From Brevundimonas sp. (lineage in GTDB: Bacteria; Pseudomonadota; Alphaproteobacteria; Caulobacterales; Caulobacteraceae), in contig NZ_JACESB010000020.1 in the NCBI RefSeq assembly GCF_013912005.1, forward strand, positions 1 through 46,825: a DNA stretch of 46,825 nt. The letters are read 5' to 3'. The notes below the pieces were generated by a model. It was not told where the DNA came from and ran no database searches. It saw nothing but the letters and a program-made list of their open reading frames with translations. Position numbers and translations under genes: made by a program. This document shows positions 9,467-17,819 of the stretch, piece after piece. Position 1 is the first letter of the stretch; the number at the start of each line of letters is the position of its first letter.

Positions 9467-10573
9467 TCAGCGATCCCCGGGGCCGTCCGGCGCAACCCGG
9501 CGGTCCTGCGATCCGCCCCGGTCGGCCCGGTCTGCGGGGAGGGTCCCGACGATCACGCAGCGCAGGCCCTCCGGCGCGAACTCCAGCCGCGCCTCCCCGG
9601 CGATCTCCATCGCCAGCGCCCGTTCGATCATCCGACTCCCGAAGCCCCGCCGCTGCGGCGCCTGCACGGGCGGCCCGCCCGTCTCGGTCCAGAGAATCTC
9701 GAGCCGCTGGCCTCGCTCCTCCGGGCTGACCCTCCACGTGCAGCTGACGGAGCCGCCGTCCCGCGACAGCGCCCCATACTTGGCGGCGTTGGTCGCCAGC
9801 TCGTGCGCCGCCAGGGTCAGGGCGACGGCGCTCCTCGTCTCCAGCCGCGCCTCCGGGCCCGCCAGCGATATGCGCGCGCCCAGCTCGCCGAACGGGCCCA
9901 GCGCCGCCTCCAGCACCTTGTCGAGGGTCGGGGCCAGCCGCCCCTCCCCGGTGAGCAGATCGTGGGCGGCGCCCAGGGCCAGGAGCCGCGCCTCGAACGC
10001 CTCCACCCGCTGGTCCGCCCGCGGGCTCCCGAAGGTCTGGCGGGCGATGCTCTGCACCACGCTGAGCGAGTTCTTCACCCGGTGGTTCAGCTCGTTCACC
10101 AGCAGCTTCCGCTCCTCCTCCGCCTGCCGGCGCTCGCTGATGTCGCGGACGATGAGCACCCCGCCCATGACCCGGCCCCCATGGACGATGGCGGCGTTCG
10201 AGCAGGCGACCGGCGTCGCCTGACCGTCGCGGCGCCAGAACACGTCCTCATGCTGTCGCAGCGTGGTTCCGCTGGAGAACACCTCGCCGAGCGGGCACTC
10301 GCACATCGGGTAGGCCGACCCATCCGGTCGCTTGTAGTGGATCAGATCGTGCAGCTTGCGGCCCAGCAGCTCGGCCTGGCTCCAGCCGAACATCCGCTCG
10401 GCCTCGGGGTTGGCGAAGGTGGTGCGACCCTCGGGATCGAGATGGAAGATGGCGTCGGCCGCCGCGTGGACGATGGTCCTCGCCAGCCTGAGCTCGGCTT
10501 CCAGTTCGCGCAGGTGATCGCCCGGGGGCTCCGCCGCCGTTTCACCGGTCCCTCGCCCCTCGGTCACCGCCAC
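9467..10573 (-). CDS. PAS-HWE family sensor histidine kinase
   Basis: 368 residues, no signal peptide or membrane helix, so cytoplasmic. A PAS domain covers about residues 25-150 (with FANPEAERMFGWSQAELLG and a CEC pair at 91-93). The phospho-acceptor region NELNHRVKNSLSVVQSIARQTF carries His164. The ATP domain has HELATNAAKYGALS (257-270), the WTE motif (295-297) and a GFGSRMIERAL glycine segment; the His in the N box plus W-x-E define the HWE class. No response regulator is adjacent. It starts 15 bases after the last gene of the lipid-transport operon, so it is probably co-transcribed with it. Alphaproteobacterial HWE kinases often act in light, stress or general stress signalling; the signal here is unknown. 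Confidence 0.93.
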   Translation of the reverse strand: MAVTEGRGTGETAAEPPGDHLRELEAELRLARTIVHAAADAIFHLDPEGRTTFANPEAERMFGWSQAELLGRKLHDLIHYKRPDGSAYPMCECPLGEVFSSGTTLRQHEDVFWRRDGQATPVACSNAAIVHGGRVMGGVLIVRDISERRQAEEERKLLVNELNHRVKNSLSVVQSIARQTFGSPRADQRVEAFEARLLALGAAHDLLTGEGRLAPTLDKVLEAALGPFGELGARISLAGPEARLETRSAVALTLAAHELATNAAKYGALSRDGGSVSCTWRVSPEERGQRLEILWTETGGPPVQAPQRRGFGSRMIERALAMEIAGEARLEFAPEGLRCVIVGTLPADRADRGGSQDRRVAPDGPGDR

Positions 10574-10588
10574 GCCCCCTGCCGCCCT

Positions 10589-11206
10589 CTATCGCGCGTT
10601 CTGGTCCGTCCAGGCGACGATCTGCCCGTTCAGGTTCCGGGTCGCCGCGTCGAAGGCCTCGACGATGGCGCCGACCCGGTTGGCCGCGGCGGGCTCCTCC
10701 ACCGCGAAGATGCGCTCCGCCGCCACCGTCCGCTCGCGCGAGTCGAGCAGCCGCACGCGGGCGACGATCGTCACGGTCGGCGCCGTCTCCGGGGCCGGAT
10801 AGCGGGCCTCGAAGGTGCGCACGTCGACGTCCAGGGTCTGGCTGGACCGGGTCAGCTCGCGCGGCCCGATCAGGCGCACCCGCTGCGCTCCGGCCGCGAA
10901 GGCGTCCTCCAGCGCGTCGCTGAACAGCACGTCGGCCGAGGCCACCCAGCGCGCGCCCGCGATATAGGCGGCGTCGGTGCCGGTCACGCCCAGGATCCGG
11001 TCGTCGCGGGCGGCCTGGGCGAACTCCGGCCGCCCCATGGCCACCGCCACCTGCCCGGCGGGCGCGCCCGAGGCGCCGACCTCGGCGGTCGGGGCCGCGC
11101 CGAAGCGGTATAGTCGGACCGGCTCGGGGCTGGACAGCAGGGAGCAGCCGCCCAGGGCCGCCAGCGCGGCGGCGGCGACGGCGGTTCTCGTCAGGGCGCG
11201 GATCAA
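10589..11206 (-). CDS. ABC-type transport auxiliary lipoprotein (PqiC/YmbA-like)
   Basis: 205 residues with a good lipobox, LGGC, at residues 18-21, after a hydrophobic signal. The mature part (PEPVRLYRFG... then GARWVASADVLFSDALEDAFA...TLDVDVRTFEARY) matches the ABC-type transport auxiliary lipoprotein family that accompanies MCE-domain lipid transporters and is expected at the outer membrane. Its ATG overlaps the stop of the MlaD gene. Confidence 0.9.
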   Translation of the reverse strand: MIRALTRTAVAAAALAALGGCSLLSSPEPVRLYRFGAAPTAEVGASGAPAGQVAVAMGRPEFAQAARDDRILGVTGTDAAYIAGARWVASADVLFSDALEDAFAAGAQRVRLIGPRELTRSSQTLDVDVRTFEARYPAPETAPTVTIVARVRLLDSRERTVAAERIFAVEEPAAANRVGAIVEAFDAATRNLNGQIVAWTDQNAR

Positions 11207-12141
11207 GGCTCGACCTCCATTTCGACGGACGGCGGACGCTGGATGAATTCGCGCGGGCTCTCCCGCACGTCGTCGATCAGCGACTGCAGCGAGCGGGTCG
11301 CCTCCTCCAGCTGCTGGATCGTCTGCTGCAGCTGCGGCAGGCCGGTGGTCGCGAAGTCGCCGATCGGCTCCTCGAGGCTGGTCGCCGAGCGGTTGATCGA
11401 GGCGATGGCCGAGCGGGCGTCGCGGGCGGCGGAGTTGATCTCGGCGATCGCCTCCTGCCCGTCGGTCTCGACGATGCGGCGCGTGCTGACCGCCAGCTGC
11501 TCGTACTCGGCGACGGCCGAGTTCGCCCGCGTCAGCGCCTGCTCGAGCTGCTCCAGCATGCCCTTGCGCGCCTCCAGCTCGGTGGTCAGGCTCTCGATGT
11601 TCTTCAGGCTGGTCGAGAACGAGCGGACGTTGTCGTCCGACAGCACCCGGTTGATCCGGTTCAGCGCGTCGACCGTCTGGGCCAGCACCGTGCCCGAGCC
11701 CGACAGCAGTTCCGAGATCGGCGACGGCTGGCTCTGGATCACCGGCACCACATTGTCGGGGTACTGGGCCTTGAGGATGGCGCTGTTGGGATTGCCGGCG
11801 GTGATCTGGATGTAGTTCAGGCCGGTGATGCCCTGCGGCTCCAGCTGGGCGCGCGAGGTCACCCGCACCGGGGTGGTCGCGTCGACCCGCACCCGGGCGA
11901 TGACCTGGTCGCCCTTGTTCGGGTCGAGGTTCAGGTCGGTGACCTCGCCAACGCGGATGCCGTTGAAGTGGACCTCGCCGCCTTCCGACAGGCCGCGCAC
12001 CGGACCGTAGAAGACGATGTCGTACTGGTCGAACTCCTCATTGAACGACAGCCGGGCCAGCCACATGGCGAACACCGCCAGCGCCGCCAGCAGGGCGACG
12101 GTGGCGATGCCGACGGCGGCGTAATGGGCGTCTCTTTCCAT
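11203..12141 (-). CDS. mlaD: MlaD/MCE-domain lipid transport substrate-binding protein
   Basis: 312 residues: one N-terminal membrane anchor (about 8-28), one MCE domain (about 40-118, with VRGLSEGGEVHFNGIRVGEV and GITGLNYIQI), then a long alpha-helical region up to residue 300. MCE proteins form rings that pass phospholipids between membranes. The long C-terminal helix is longer than in E. coli MlaD and resembles the single-MCE proteins of other alphaproteobacteria and the PqiB/LetB idea of a tunnel across the periplasm. The gene lies 15 bases after the ATPase gene. Confidence 0.93.
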   Translation of the reverse strand: MERDAHYAAVGIATVALLAALAVFAMWLARLSFNEEFDQYDIVFYGPVRGLSEGGEVHFNGIRVGEVTDLNLDPNKGDQVIARVRVDATTPVRVTSRAQLEPQGITGLNYIQITAGNPNSAILKAQYPDNVVPVIQSQPSPISELLSGSGTVLAQTVDALNRINRVLSDDNVRSFSTSLKNIESLTTELEARKGMLEQLEQALTRANSAVAEYEQLAVSTRRIVETDGQEAIAEINSAARDARSAIASINRSATSLEEPIGDFATTGLPQLQQTIQQLEEATRSLQSLIDDVRESPREFIQRPPSVEMEVEP

Positions 12142-12156
12142 CTCGTCCCGCTCTCC

Positions 12157-12921
12157 TCAGGCGGCCTTGTGGACGGCGCGTCCGCGCGGTCCGAGGAAGT
12201 ACTCGCGGATCCAGGGATGGTCGGAGCGCTCCAGCTCCTGCACCGTCGCCTTGGCCACGATATGCTTGTCGGCCACGACCGCGACCTTGTCGGTGATCGC
12301 ATACAGGGTGTCGAGGTCGTGGGTGATCATGAACACCGTCAGCCCCAGGTCGTCCGACAACTGCCGGATCAGGTCGTCGAACGCCCCGGCCCCGATCGGG
12401 TCGAGCCCGGCGGTGGGCTCGTCGAGGAACAGCAGCTCCGGATCCAGCGCCAGCGCCCGGGCCAGCCCGACCCGCTTGCGCATGCCGCCCGACAGTTCGG
12501 CCGGCTTCAGGTGGTGCGCCTCCGGCTTCAGGCCCACCATGGCGATCTTCATCTCCGCCAGCTCGCGGATCACGTCCTTGGGCAGGCGGGTGTGCTCGAC
12601 CAGCGGCGAGGCGACGTTGTCGATCACGCTCAGCGACGAGAACAACGCGCCCTGCTGGAACAGGATGCCGGTGCGGCGTTCGATGTCGGCCGCCTGCTCC
12701 TTGGTCAGCTCCGCCCGGTCGTGGCCGAACAGCCGCACGCTGCCCCCGTCCGGCTCCTTCAGCCCGATGATGGAGTTCAGCAGCACGGTCTTGCCCGATC
12801 CCGAGCCGCCGACCACGCCCAGCACCTCGCCGCGCTCGACCGTCAGGTTCAGGTCGTCATGGATGACCCGCTCCCCGAACTGGCTGCGCAGGCCGCGCAC
12901 CTCGACCACCGCCTCGCTCAT
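12157..12921 (-). CDS. mlaF: MlaF-type ABC transporter ATPase
   Basis: 254 residues. The start is the ATG at 12921, which overlaps the permease stop (ATGA); the reading frame is open further upstream but inside the permease gene. Walker A is GGSGSGKT (38-45), the ABC signature is LSGGMRKRVGLARAL, Walker B is LLFLDEPTAGLD, and the switch His is in MITHDLDT. It powers phospholipid movement with MlaE and MlaD. Confidence 0.95.
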   Translation of the reverse strand: MSEAVVEVRGLRSQFGERVIHDDLNLTVERGEVLGVVGGSGSGKTVLLNSIIGLKEPDGGSVRLFGHDRAELTKEQAADIERRTGILFQQGALFSSLSVIDNVASPLVEHTRLPKDVIRELAEMKIAMVGLKPEAHHLKPAELSGGMRKRVGLARALALDPELLFLDEPTAGLDPIGAGAFDDLIRQLSDDLGLTVFMITHDLDTLYAITDKVAVVADKHIVAKATVQELERSDHPWIREYFLGPRGRAVHKAA

Positions 12922-14033
12922 ATGCCGAGCTCCAGATAGGTCAGGGCGAACAGGGCGTCGAGGAAGATGATGGCGAAGATCGCCTGCACCACGGCGGCGG
13001 TCACCCGGCGGCCGAGGCTCTCGACGTCGCCCGCCACCGCCATCCCCTGCCGGCAGCCGATGCCGGCGACGATGATGGCGAAGACCGGGGCCTTCGACAG
13101 GCCGACGAACAGGTGGTTGCCGATGTCGGGAATGTCGACCATGCGCTGGATGAAGAAGGCCGGCCCCAGCGACAGCTGGCTCCAGGCCACCAGCAGCCCG
13201 CCCAGCAGGCCGGCCAGCATGCCGAGGAAGGTCAGCAGCGGCAGCATCAGCACCAGCGCCGCCAGCCGCGGGATGACCAGCGCCTGGAACGGATTGACGC
13301 CCATCACCTGCATGGCGTCGATCTCCTGGTTCATCTTCATCGACCCCACCTCGGCGGCGAAGGACGAGGCCGAACGGCCGGCCAGCAGGACGGCGGCGAT
13401 CACCACCGCGAACTCGCGCAGCACCGAGATGGCGATCAGCTCGACCGCGAACACGTCGAAGCCGAACTGGCTGAGCAGGTCGGCCCCGATGAAGGCCACC
13501 ACCGCGCCGATGAAGAAGCTGGTCACCACCACGATCGGAATGGCGTCGAGGCCGGACCGCTCGGTCTGGCTCACCCACGCCGGCCAGCGAATGCGCCCCG
13601 GGTGTCTGAGAGCGGCGCCCGCGGCGACGATCAGCCGGCCGAGGAAGGCCAGCGACAGGGTCATCTCCGCCGCGATGTCCTGCACGCCCCGGCCGATCTT
13701 GGCGAAGCCGCGCACCCAGCCCGGCGAGCGGCGCGGCGGCTCGGCGCTCTCGCGCTCCAGCCGTTCGACCATGGCGTAGATGCGGCCCGCCTCCGGCCGC
13801 TGCGTCCAGGCGGTCTCCGGCAGCACGCAGTTGCTGGCCTGCACCAGCGCCAGCGCGCCGGCGGTGTCGAAACGCCCCAGCGCGGTCAGGTCCACCGCCG
13901 CCACGCAGCGCTGCTCCAGCTCGCGGTCCAGCCGCTGCGAAATGCGGCCGAGCTCGGTTGCGGTCCAGTCGCCGGTCAGACGCAGGGTCAGATCCGGTCC
14001 GCCGTCCTCGATCTCGAATCCCGCTGCGGCCAT
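12918..14033 (-). CDS. mlaE: STAS-MlaE lipid ABC transporter permease
   Basis: 371 residues from the ATG at 14033, which has an AGGTAGGGG-type ribosome-binding site; in-frame ATG codons upstream give a non-conserved extension. The first ~100 residues look like a STAS domain (LTLRLTGDWTATEL... RFDTAGALALVQ), fused to the MlaE permease with five to six helices and the conserved EVGSMKMNQEIDAMQVMGVNP segment. The STAS-MlaE fusion is common in alphaproteobacteria, where it replaces a separate MlaB. It is the first gene of a leftward operon of mlaE, mlaF, mlaD, lipoprotein, kinase. Confidence 0.94.
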   Translation of the reverse strand: MAAAGFEIEDGGPDLTLRLTGDWTATELGRISQRLDRELEQRCVAAVDLTALGRFDTAGALALVQASNCVLPETAWTQRPEAGRIYAMVERLERESAEPPRRSPGWVRGFAKIGRGVQDIAAEMTLSLAFLGRLIVAAGAALRHPGRIRWPAWVSQTERSGLDAIPIVVVTSFFIGAVVAFIGADLLSQFGFDVFAVELIAISVLREFAVVIAAVLLAGRSASSFAAEVGSMKMNQEIDAMQVMGVNPFQALVIPRLAALVLMLPLLTFLGMLAGLLGGLLVAWSQLSLGPAFFIQRMVDIPDIGNHLFVGLSKAPVFAIIVAGIGCRQGMAVAGDVESLGRRVTAAVVQAIFAIIFLDALFALTYLELGI

Positions 14034-14151
14034 GCCCCTACCTAGATTGCGCCGTCCGCATTGCCTATCCGGGAGAAACGGCGAAGCTGCGGCGTGCAGC
14101 AGAACGCCGCCGCACCGTATTCGTTCAGCCACGCTTTCAGAGGCTTGCCGC

Positions 14152-15585
14152 TCAGAGCAGCGACCGCGCCTGCACCAGGTCGGCGACGAACCGCTCCCGC
14201 TCAGCCGCCTTCGCCGCCGCGTCGGGGATACGCAGCAGATAGGACGGGTGCACCGTCAGCAGCGCCGTGGCGCCGTCGGCCAGCGGCACGGGCCGTCCCC
14301 GCTCCTTCGTCACCGCCGGCTTGCGCCCCAGCACCCCGAGCCCGGCCGTCGCGCCCAGCGCCAGCACCACCTTCGGCTTGACCAGCCGCCGCTCGGCCTC
14401 CAGCCACCAGCGGCAGGCGCTCACCTCCCCCGCATTGGGGGTCTTGTGCAGCCGACGCTTGCCGCGCGGCTCGTGCTTGAAGTGCTTGACCGCATTGGTC
14501 ACGAACACGTCCCCGCGGTCGATCTCCGCCGCCTCCAGCGCCGCGTCCAGCACCTTGCCGGCCGGCCCGACGAAGGGATGGCCGGCCAGATCCTCCTGGT
14601 CCCCCGGCTGCTCGCCGACGATCATCAGCCGCGCCCGTCTCGGTCCCTCGCCGCACACCCCCTGGGTCGCGTCGCGCCACAGCGGACAGCGGCGGCAGGC
14701 CTGGACGGCGGCGTCCAGCTCGCCGAGCGTCGAGGGGACGAAGCCCTCCTCGAAGCTGGCGTCGCGGGCCAGTCGCGACAGGGTGCGGTCGAGGCGGCGG
14801 TTGGGTTCGGGAGCGGGGGCGGCGACCATGGCCTCGGTCCGAACCGCCGACTGCGCCACCAGTTCCGGGATCAGCGCCGCCTCCGGCAGGTTCTTCCAGT
14901 AGCGCTTCGGCATCTCGGAACGCATGGCCCGGGTCTTCAGCCGCGCCGGATTGAAGGTCGAGGCGTAGTAGGTGCGCCAGAATTCCTCCATCTCGTCGGC
15001 GTCCGGGGCCATGTCGCGCGTCGCCGGGGGACCGAAGCCCAGACGCTCCGTGTCCCAGCGCGCGGTCCCGTCCGGCGTCAGGATCGACCACCGCATCGGC
15101 GTGAAGCGGCGGACGAAGAAGGGCGCGGTGATCTCCAGCACCCGGTGCGCCGGTTCGAACCAGGCGACCCAGGCCTCGCCCTGCCCGTCGTCCACCTGAC
15201 GGAAGCGCACGAAGGCCTTCATCTTGTGCGAGGCGCGCGAGACGTTCTTCGCCCGCTCCAGCGCGTCGGCGACGTCCCGGTCCGACGCCACCCGCATCAG
15301 CTCCGGCGCGTCGCGGAGCCGCCACAGCAGCCGGTACAGCAGGTCGAAACGATCGGCCGACCGGTGCAGCACCACCGCCTGCGCCGTCTCCACGAAGGCC
15401 CGCGGCACGGAGAAGGCGGCGCCGCCGGGCTCCGGCGGAGGCGCGGCGTCGTCGAACAGCCCGCCCTGCCCCGCGCCGACCACGAAGCGCGCCTCGGCCG
15501 GGGCCACGCCCGCCTCGCGGAAGGCCCGGGCCGCCTTCCGCCAGCCCTCGAAATCGGTCTCGCCCGCCAGCGATGCGACCGCCAT
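14152..15585 (-). CDS. UdgX-type uracil-DNA glycosylase with N-terminal DUF4130-like domain
   Basis: 477 residues. The N-terminal half (about 1-235) resembles the DUF4130 domain of the 'putative DNA metabolism/repair' family. The C-terminal ~190 residues are a family-4-like uracil-DNA glycosylase: CRRC (297-300), GEQPGDQEDLAGHPFVGPAG (about 324-343), TNAVKHFKHEPRGKRRLH (363-380), SACRWW with Cys391, and HPSYLLR with His446. KRRLH (376-380) matches the KRRIH loop of UdgX, whose His forms a covalent bond with the sugar after uracil removal. The Cys residues probably hold an iron-sulfur cluster. Its ATG overlaps the stop of the radical SAM gene, so the two are coupled. Trapping rather than turnover is inferred from the KRRLH motif. 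Confidence 0.9.
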   Translation of the reverse strand: MAVASLAGETDFEGWRKAARAFREAGVAPAEARFVVGAGQGGLFDDAAPPPEPGGAAFSVPRAFVETAQAVVLHRSADRFDLLYRLLWRLRDAPELMRVASDRDVADALERAKNVSRASHKMKAFVRFRQVDDGQGEAWVAWFEPAHRVLEITAPFFVRRFTPMRWSILTPDGTARWDTERLGFGPPATRDMAPDADEMEEFWRTYYASTFNPARLKTRAMRSEMPKRYWKNLPEAALIPELVAQSAVRTEAMVAAPAPEPNRRLDRTLSRLARDASFEEGFVPSTLGELDAAVQACRRCPLWRDATQGVCGEGPRRARLMIVGEQPGDQEDLAGHPFVGPAGKVLDAALEAAEIDRGDVFVTNAVKHFKHEPRGKRRLHKTPNAGEVSACRWWLEAERRLVKPKVVLALGATAGLGVLGRKPAVTKERGRPVPLADGATALLTVHPSYLLRIPDAAAKAAERERFVADLVQARSLL

Positions 15586-16826
15586 CAGAACAGGCTCAGC
15601 TGCACCGGCGCCGCCGGCGGCGCCAGCCGCGCCCGCAGGTCCGCCGCGTCGGTCAGGCCGCCCGGCGTCCAGTCGAGCGCGGTGATGAACGGCCGCACCT
15701 TGTCGACCCCCCGGCACAGGCGCGCCACGTCCTCCAGCCGCAGGGTGCGGTAGCGGCGCACCGACAGGATCCGGTCCACCGACTTCACCCCCAGCCCCGG
15801 CACGCGCAGCAGCATCTCCCGCGCAGCCGTGTTGACGTCGACCGGGAACAACTCGCGCCGGTTCAGCGCCCAGGCCAGCTTCGGGTCGACCGCCAGGTCG
15901 AGCATGCCGCCGGTCGCCGCCTCGCCGATCTCCGGCGCCGAGAAGCCGTAGAAGCGCATCAGCCAGTCGGCCTGGTACAGCCGGTGCTCCCGCATCAGCG
16001 GCGGCTTCTGCAGCGGCAGGGCGGCCGAGGAGTCGGGGATCGGGCTGAAGGCCGAGTAATAGACCCGGCGCAGGCCGTAGCCGCCGTACAGCGCGGCGCT
16101 GCGCTGCAGGATCTCCGTGTCCGGCGCCCCGTCGGCGCCGACGATCAGCTGGGTGCTCTGCCCCGCCGGCGCGAAGCGCGGCGGCCGCGCCCGGTCCCGC
16201 TTCTGCGGCTTCGCCGCCTCCACCTTCAGCCGCACCTGGCCCATGGCCTTCTTGATGACGCCGACGTCCTTCTGCGGGGCCAGCCGCCGCAGGGCCTCGT
16301 CGCGCGGCAGCTCGATGTTGGCCGACAGCCGGTCGGCGTAGAGGCCCGCCGCCTCGACCAGCTTCGGATCGGCTTCCGGGATCAGCTTCAGATGGATGTA
16401 GCCGCGGAAGTCATGGACCTCGCGCAGGGTCCTCGCCACCCGCACCAGCTGCTCCATGGTGTAGTCGCCGGAGCGGATGATCCCCGACGACAGGAACAGG
16501 CCCTCAATGTAGTTGCGGCGGTAGAACTCCAGCGTCAGCCGGACCACCTCGTCGACCGAGAACCGCGCCCGCTCCACGTTCGAGGACGCGCGATTGATGC
16601 AGTAGGCGCAGTCGTAGATGCAGAAGTTGGTCAGCAGCACCTTCAGCAGCGACACGCATCGCCCGTCCGGCGTGTAGGCGTGGCAGATGCCCATGCCCTC
16701 GGTCGAGCCGACTCCGCGCCCCCCGGTCGAGTCCCGCTTGCCCGTGCCCGAGGAGGCGCACGAGGCGTCGTACTTGGCCGCGTCGGCGAGGATCGAGAGT
16801 TTGCGTCGGAGGTCCAGCTGCGCCAT
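15585..16826 (-). CDS. Radical SAM protein, putative DNA modification/repair
   Basis: 413 residues. The radical SAM cluster motif is NFCIYDCAYC (Cys69, Cys73, Cys76). The C-terminal part has a helix-hairpin-helix (LLRVPGLGVKSVDRILSVRRY), a non-specific DNA-binding element, and the protein ends in VQLSLF, which fits the QL[S/D]LF sliding-clamp peptide. This layout fits the 'putative DNA modification/repair radical SAM protein' family that is nearly always paired with the DUF4130/UdgX protein encoded next. The chemical reaction is not known. The start ATG lies two bases after a LexA box, with no Shine-Dalgarno sequence in front, so translation is probably from a leaderless transcript. Confidence 0.92.
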   Translation of the reverse strand: MAQLDLRRKLSILADAAKYDASCASSGTGKRDSTGGRGVGSTEGMGICHAYTPDGRCVSLLKVLLTNFCIYDCAYCINRASSNVERARFSVDEVVRLTLEFYRRNYIEGLFLSSGIIRSGDYTMEQLVRVARTLREVHDFRGYIHLKLIPEADPKLVEAAGLYADRLSANIELPRDEALRRLAPQKDVGVIKKAMGQVRLKVEAAKPQKRDRARPPRFAPAGQSTQLIVGADGAPDTEILQRSAALYGGYGLRRVYYSAFSPIPDSSAALPLQKPPLMREHRLYQADWLMRFYGFSAPEIGEAATGGMLDLAVDPKLAWALNRRELFPVDVNTAAREMLLRVPGLGVKSVDRILSVRRYRTLRLEDVARLCRGVDKVRPFITALDWTPGGLTDAADLRARLAPPAAPVQLSLF

Positions 16827-16828
16827 CT

Positions 16829-16843
16829 GTTCGCATTATGTTC
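16829..16843 (-). promoter_or_regulatory. LexA (SOS) box of the radical SAM/UdgX operon
   Basis: The plus strand reads GTTC GCATTAT GTTC, an exact match to the GTTC-N7-GTTC operator known for LexA of alphaproteobacteria. It lies two bases upstream of the radical SAM ATG and covers the probable -10 element, so LexA would block transcription start directly. Confidence 0.85.
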
Positions 16844-16864
16844 CCCATCGGGAATGCGCGTCCA
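16835..16864 (-). promoter_or_regulatory. Probable sigma-70 promoter overlapped by LexA box
   Basis: On the minus strand TGGACG (16864-16859), an 18-base spacer and CATAAT (16840-16835) form a plausible -35/-10 pair. Transcription would start near 16828, two bases before the ATG at 16826, giving an essentially leaderless mRNA. The -35 match is modest. Confidence 0.5.
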
Positions 16865-16892
16865 GCGTGGCCGTTGCGGGCGATTTGTCGCG

Positions 16893-17819
16893 TCAGCGCA
16901 GGTAGTTGAGCAGCGACACCTGCCGCAGCTGGCTGATCACCTGGGCCGAGGCCTGGATCGCCACCTGGGACAACTGCAGGTCCGTCACCGCCTGCGCCAT
17001 GTCCGCATCGGTGCGGTCCGCGACGAGGGCGTCGAGCGAGGTCAGTTGCGCCTCGTGGGCCTTGGTGACGTCCTCGACCTGGTTGGCCATCGAGCCGGTG
17101 CGGGCCGTCTTGTCGATCACGCCGTTGGCGGCCTGTTCGAGCCGACCCAGCTGGGTCTGCAGGAAGGCCTTCTGCGCTTCGGTCATCTTGCCGGTCAGCG
17201 GGCCGGCGGCGCTGGCGTGATAGGTCTGGATGTCGCGCAGGATCGACATCACCTCGGTCCCCACCTCGTCGGCGAGGAAGCCCGTCTCCAGCGTCGTCCC
17301 CTCCGCCACCCGGCTGACCGTCTTCAGGGTGTCGTTGGCGAAGACCGACGCGACCGAGGGCGCCGCCGCCAGGTCGGCGAGGCTTTCGGCCGTCATCGGC
17401 GTGGTGTTCACCTTGGCGCCCGAGAACAGGTAGCCGCCCTGGTGGCGCATGTTCAGGCCGCCGCGGATGGTCTGGAAATGTCCTTCCAGCTCCTGCATCA
17501 GCGCCCCGCCGGAGTCCGTCGCCAGCACGCTGCCCACCGCCTCGCGCAGGCCGGCGATGCCGTCCCCGATCCGGTTCAGCGCCAGGTCCTGGGTCGTCAG
17601 CCGGGACGACACCGCCTCGCCGGTGTCGATGAACCCCTGGATGCGGCTCTGGGCGCCCTTCAGCGCGGTCAGGGTCTCCGACTGGCGCCCGAAGCCCGTC
17701 AGATCGGTCGCGTTCTTGTGGGTCGAGACGCGCTCCTGCGCCTCGACCGCGCGGGTCTGGGCCTTCATCAGGTCCAGCAGGGCCGACTGGTAGTTTCCGA
17801 AGGTGGCGACGCGGGTCAT
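16893..17819 (-). CDS. flgL: Flagellar hook-associated protein 3 (FlgL)
   Basis: 308 residues. The N-terminus (MTRVATFGNYQSALLDLMKAQTRAVEAQERVSTHKNATDL) and C-terminus (TDADMAQAVTDLQLSQVAIQASAQVISQLRQVSLLNYL) are the paired helices of flagellin-like hook-filament junction proteins. The middle has LNMRHQGGYLFSGAKVNTTP, typical of FlgL. It is exported by the flagellar type III system and caps the hook below the filament. Its ATG overlaps the flgK stop (TGATG). Confidence 0.93.
   Translation of the reverse strand: MTRVATFGNYQSALLDLMKAQTRAVEAQERVSTHKNATDLTGFGRQSETLTALKGAQSRIQGFIDTGEAVSSRLTTQDLALNRIGDGIAGLREAVGSVLATDSGGALMQELEGHFQTIRGGLNMRHQGGYLFSGAKVNTTPMTAESLADLAAAPSVASVFANDTLKTVSRVAEGTTLETGFLADEVGTEVMSILRDIQTYHASAAGPLTGKMTEAQKAFLQTQLGRLEQAANGVIDKTARTGSMANQVEDVTKAHEAQLTSLDALVADRTDADMAQAVTDLQLSQVAIQASAQVISQLRQVSLLNYLR

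Noticed and set aside
12922-13578. N-terminal extension of the MlaF ATPase
   Set aside because: It lies inside the permease gene in another frame; the ABC domain starts right after ATG 12921.
14034-14132. Longer start for the mlaE permease
   Set aside because: The added residues (Cys/Arg-rich) do not belong to the STAS-MlaE family, and ATG 14033 has a good ribosome-binding site.
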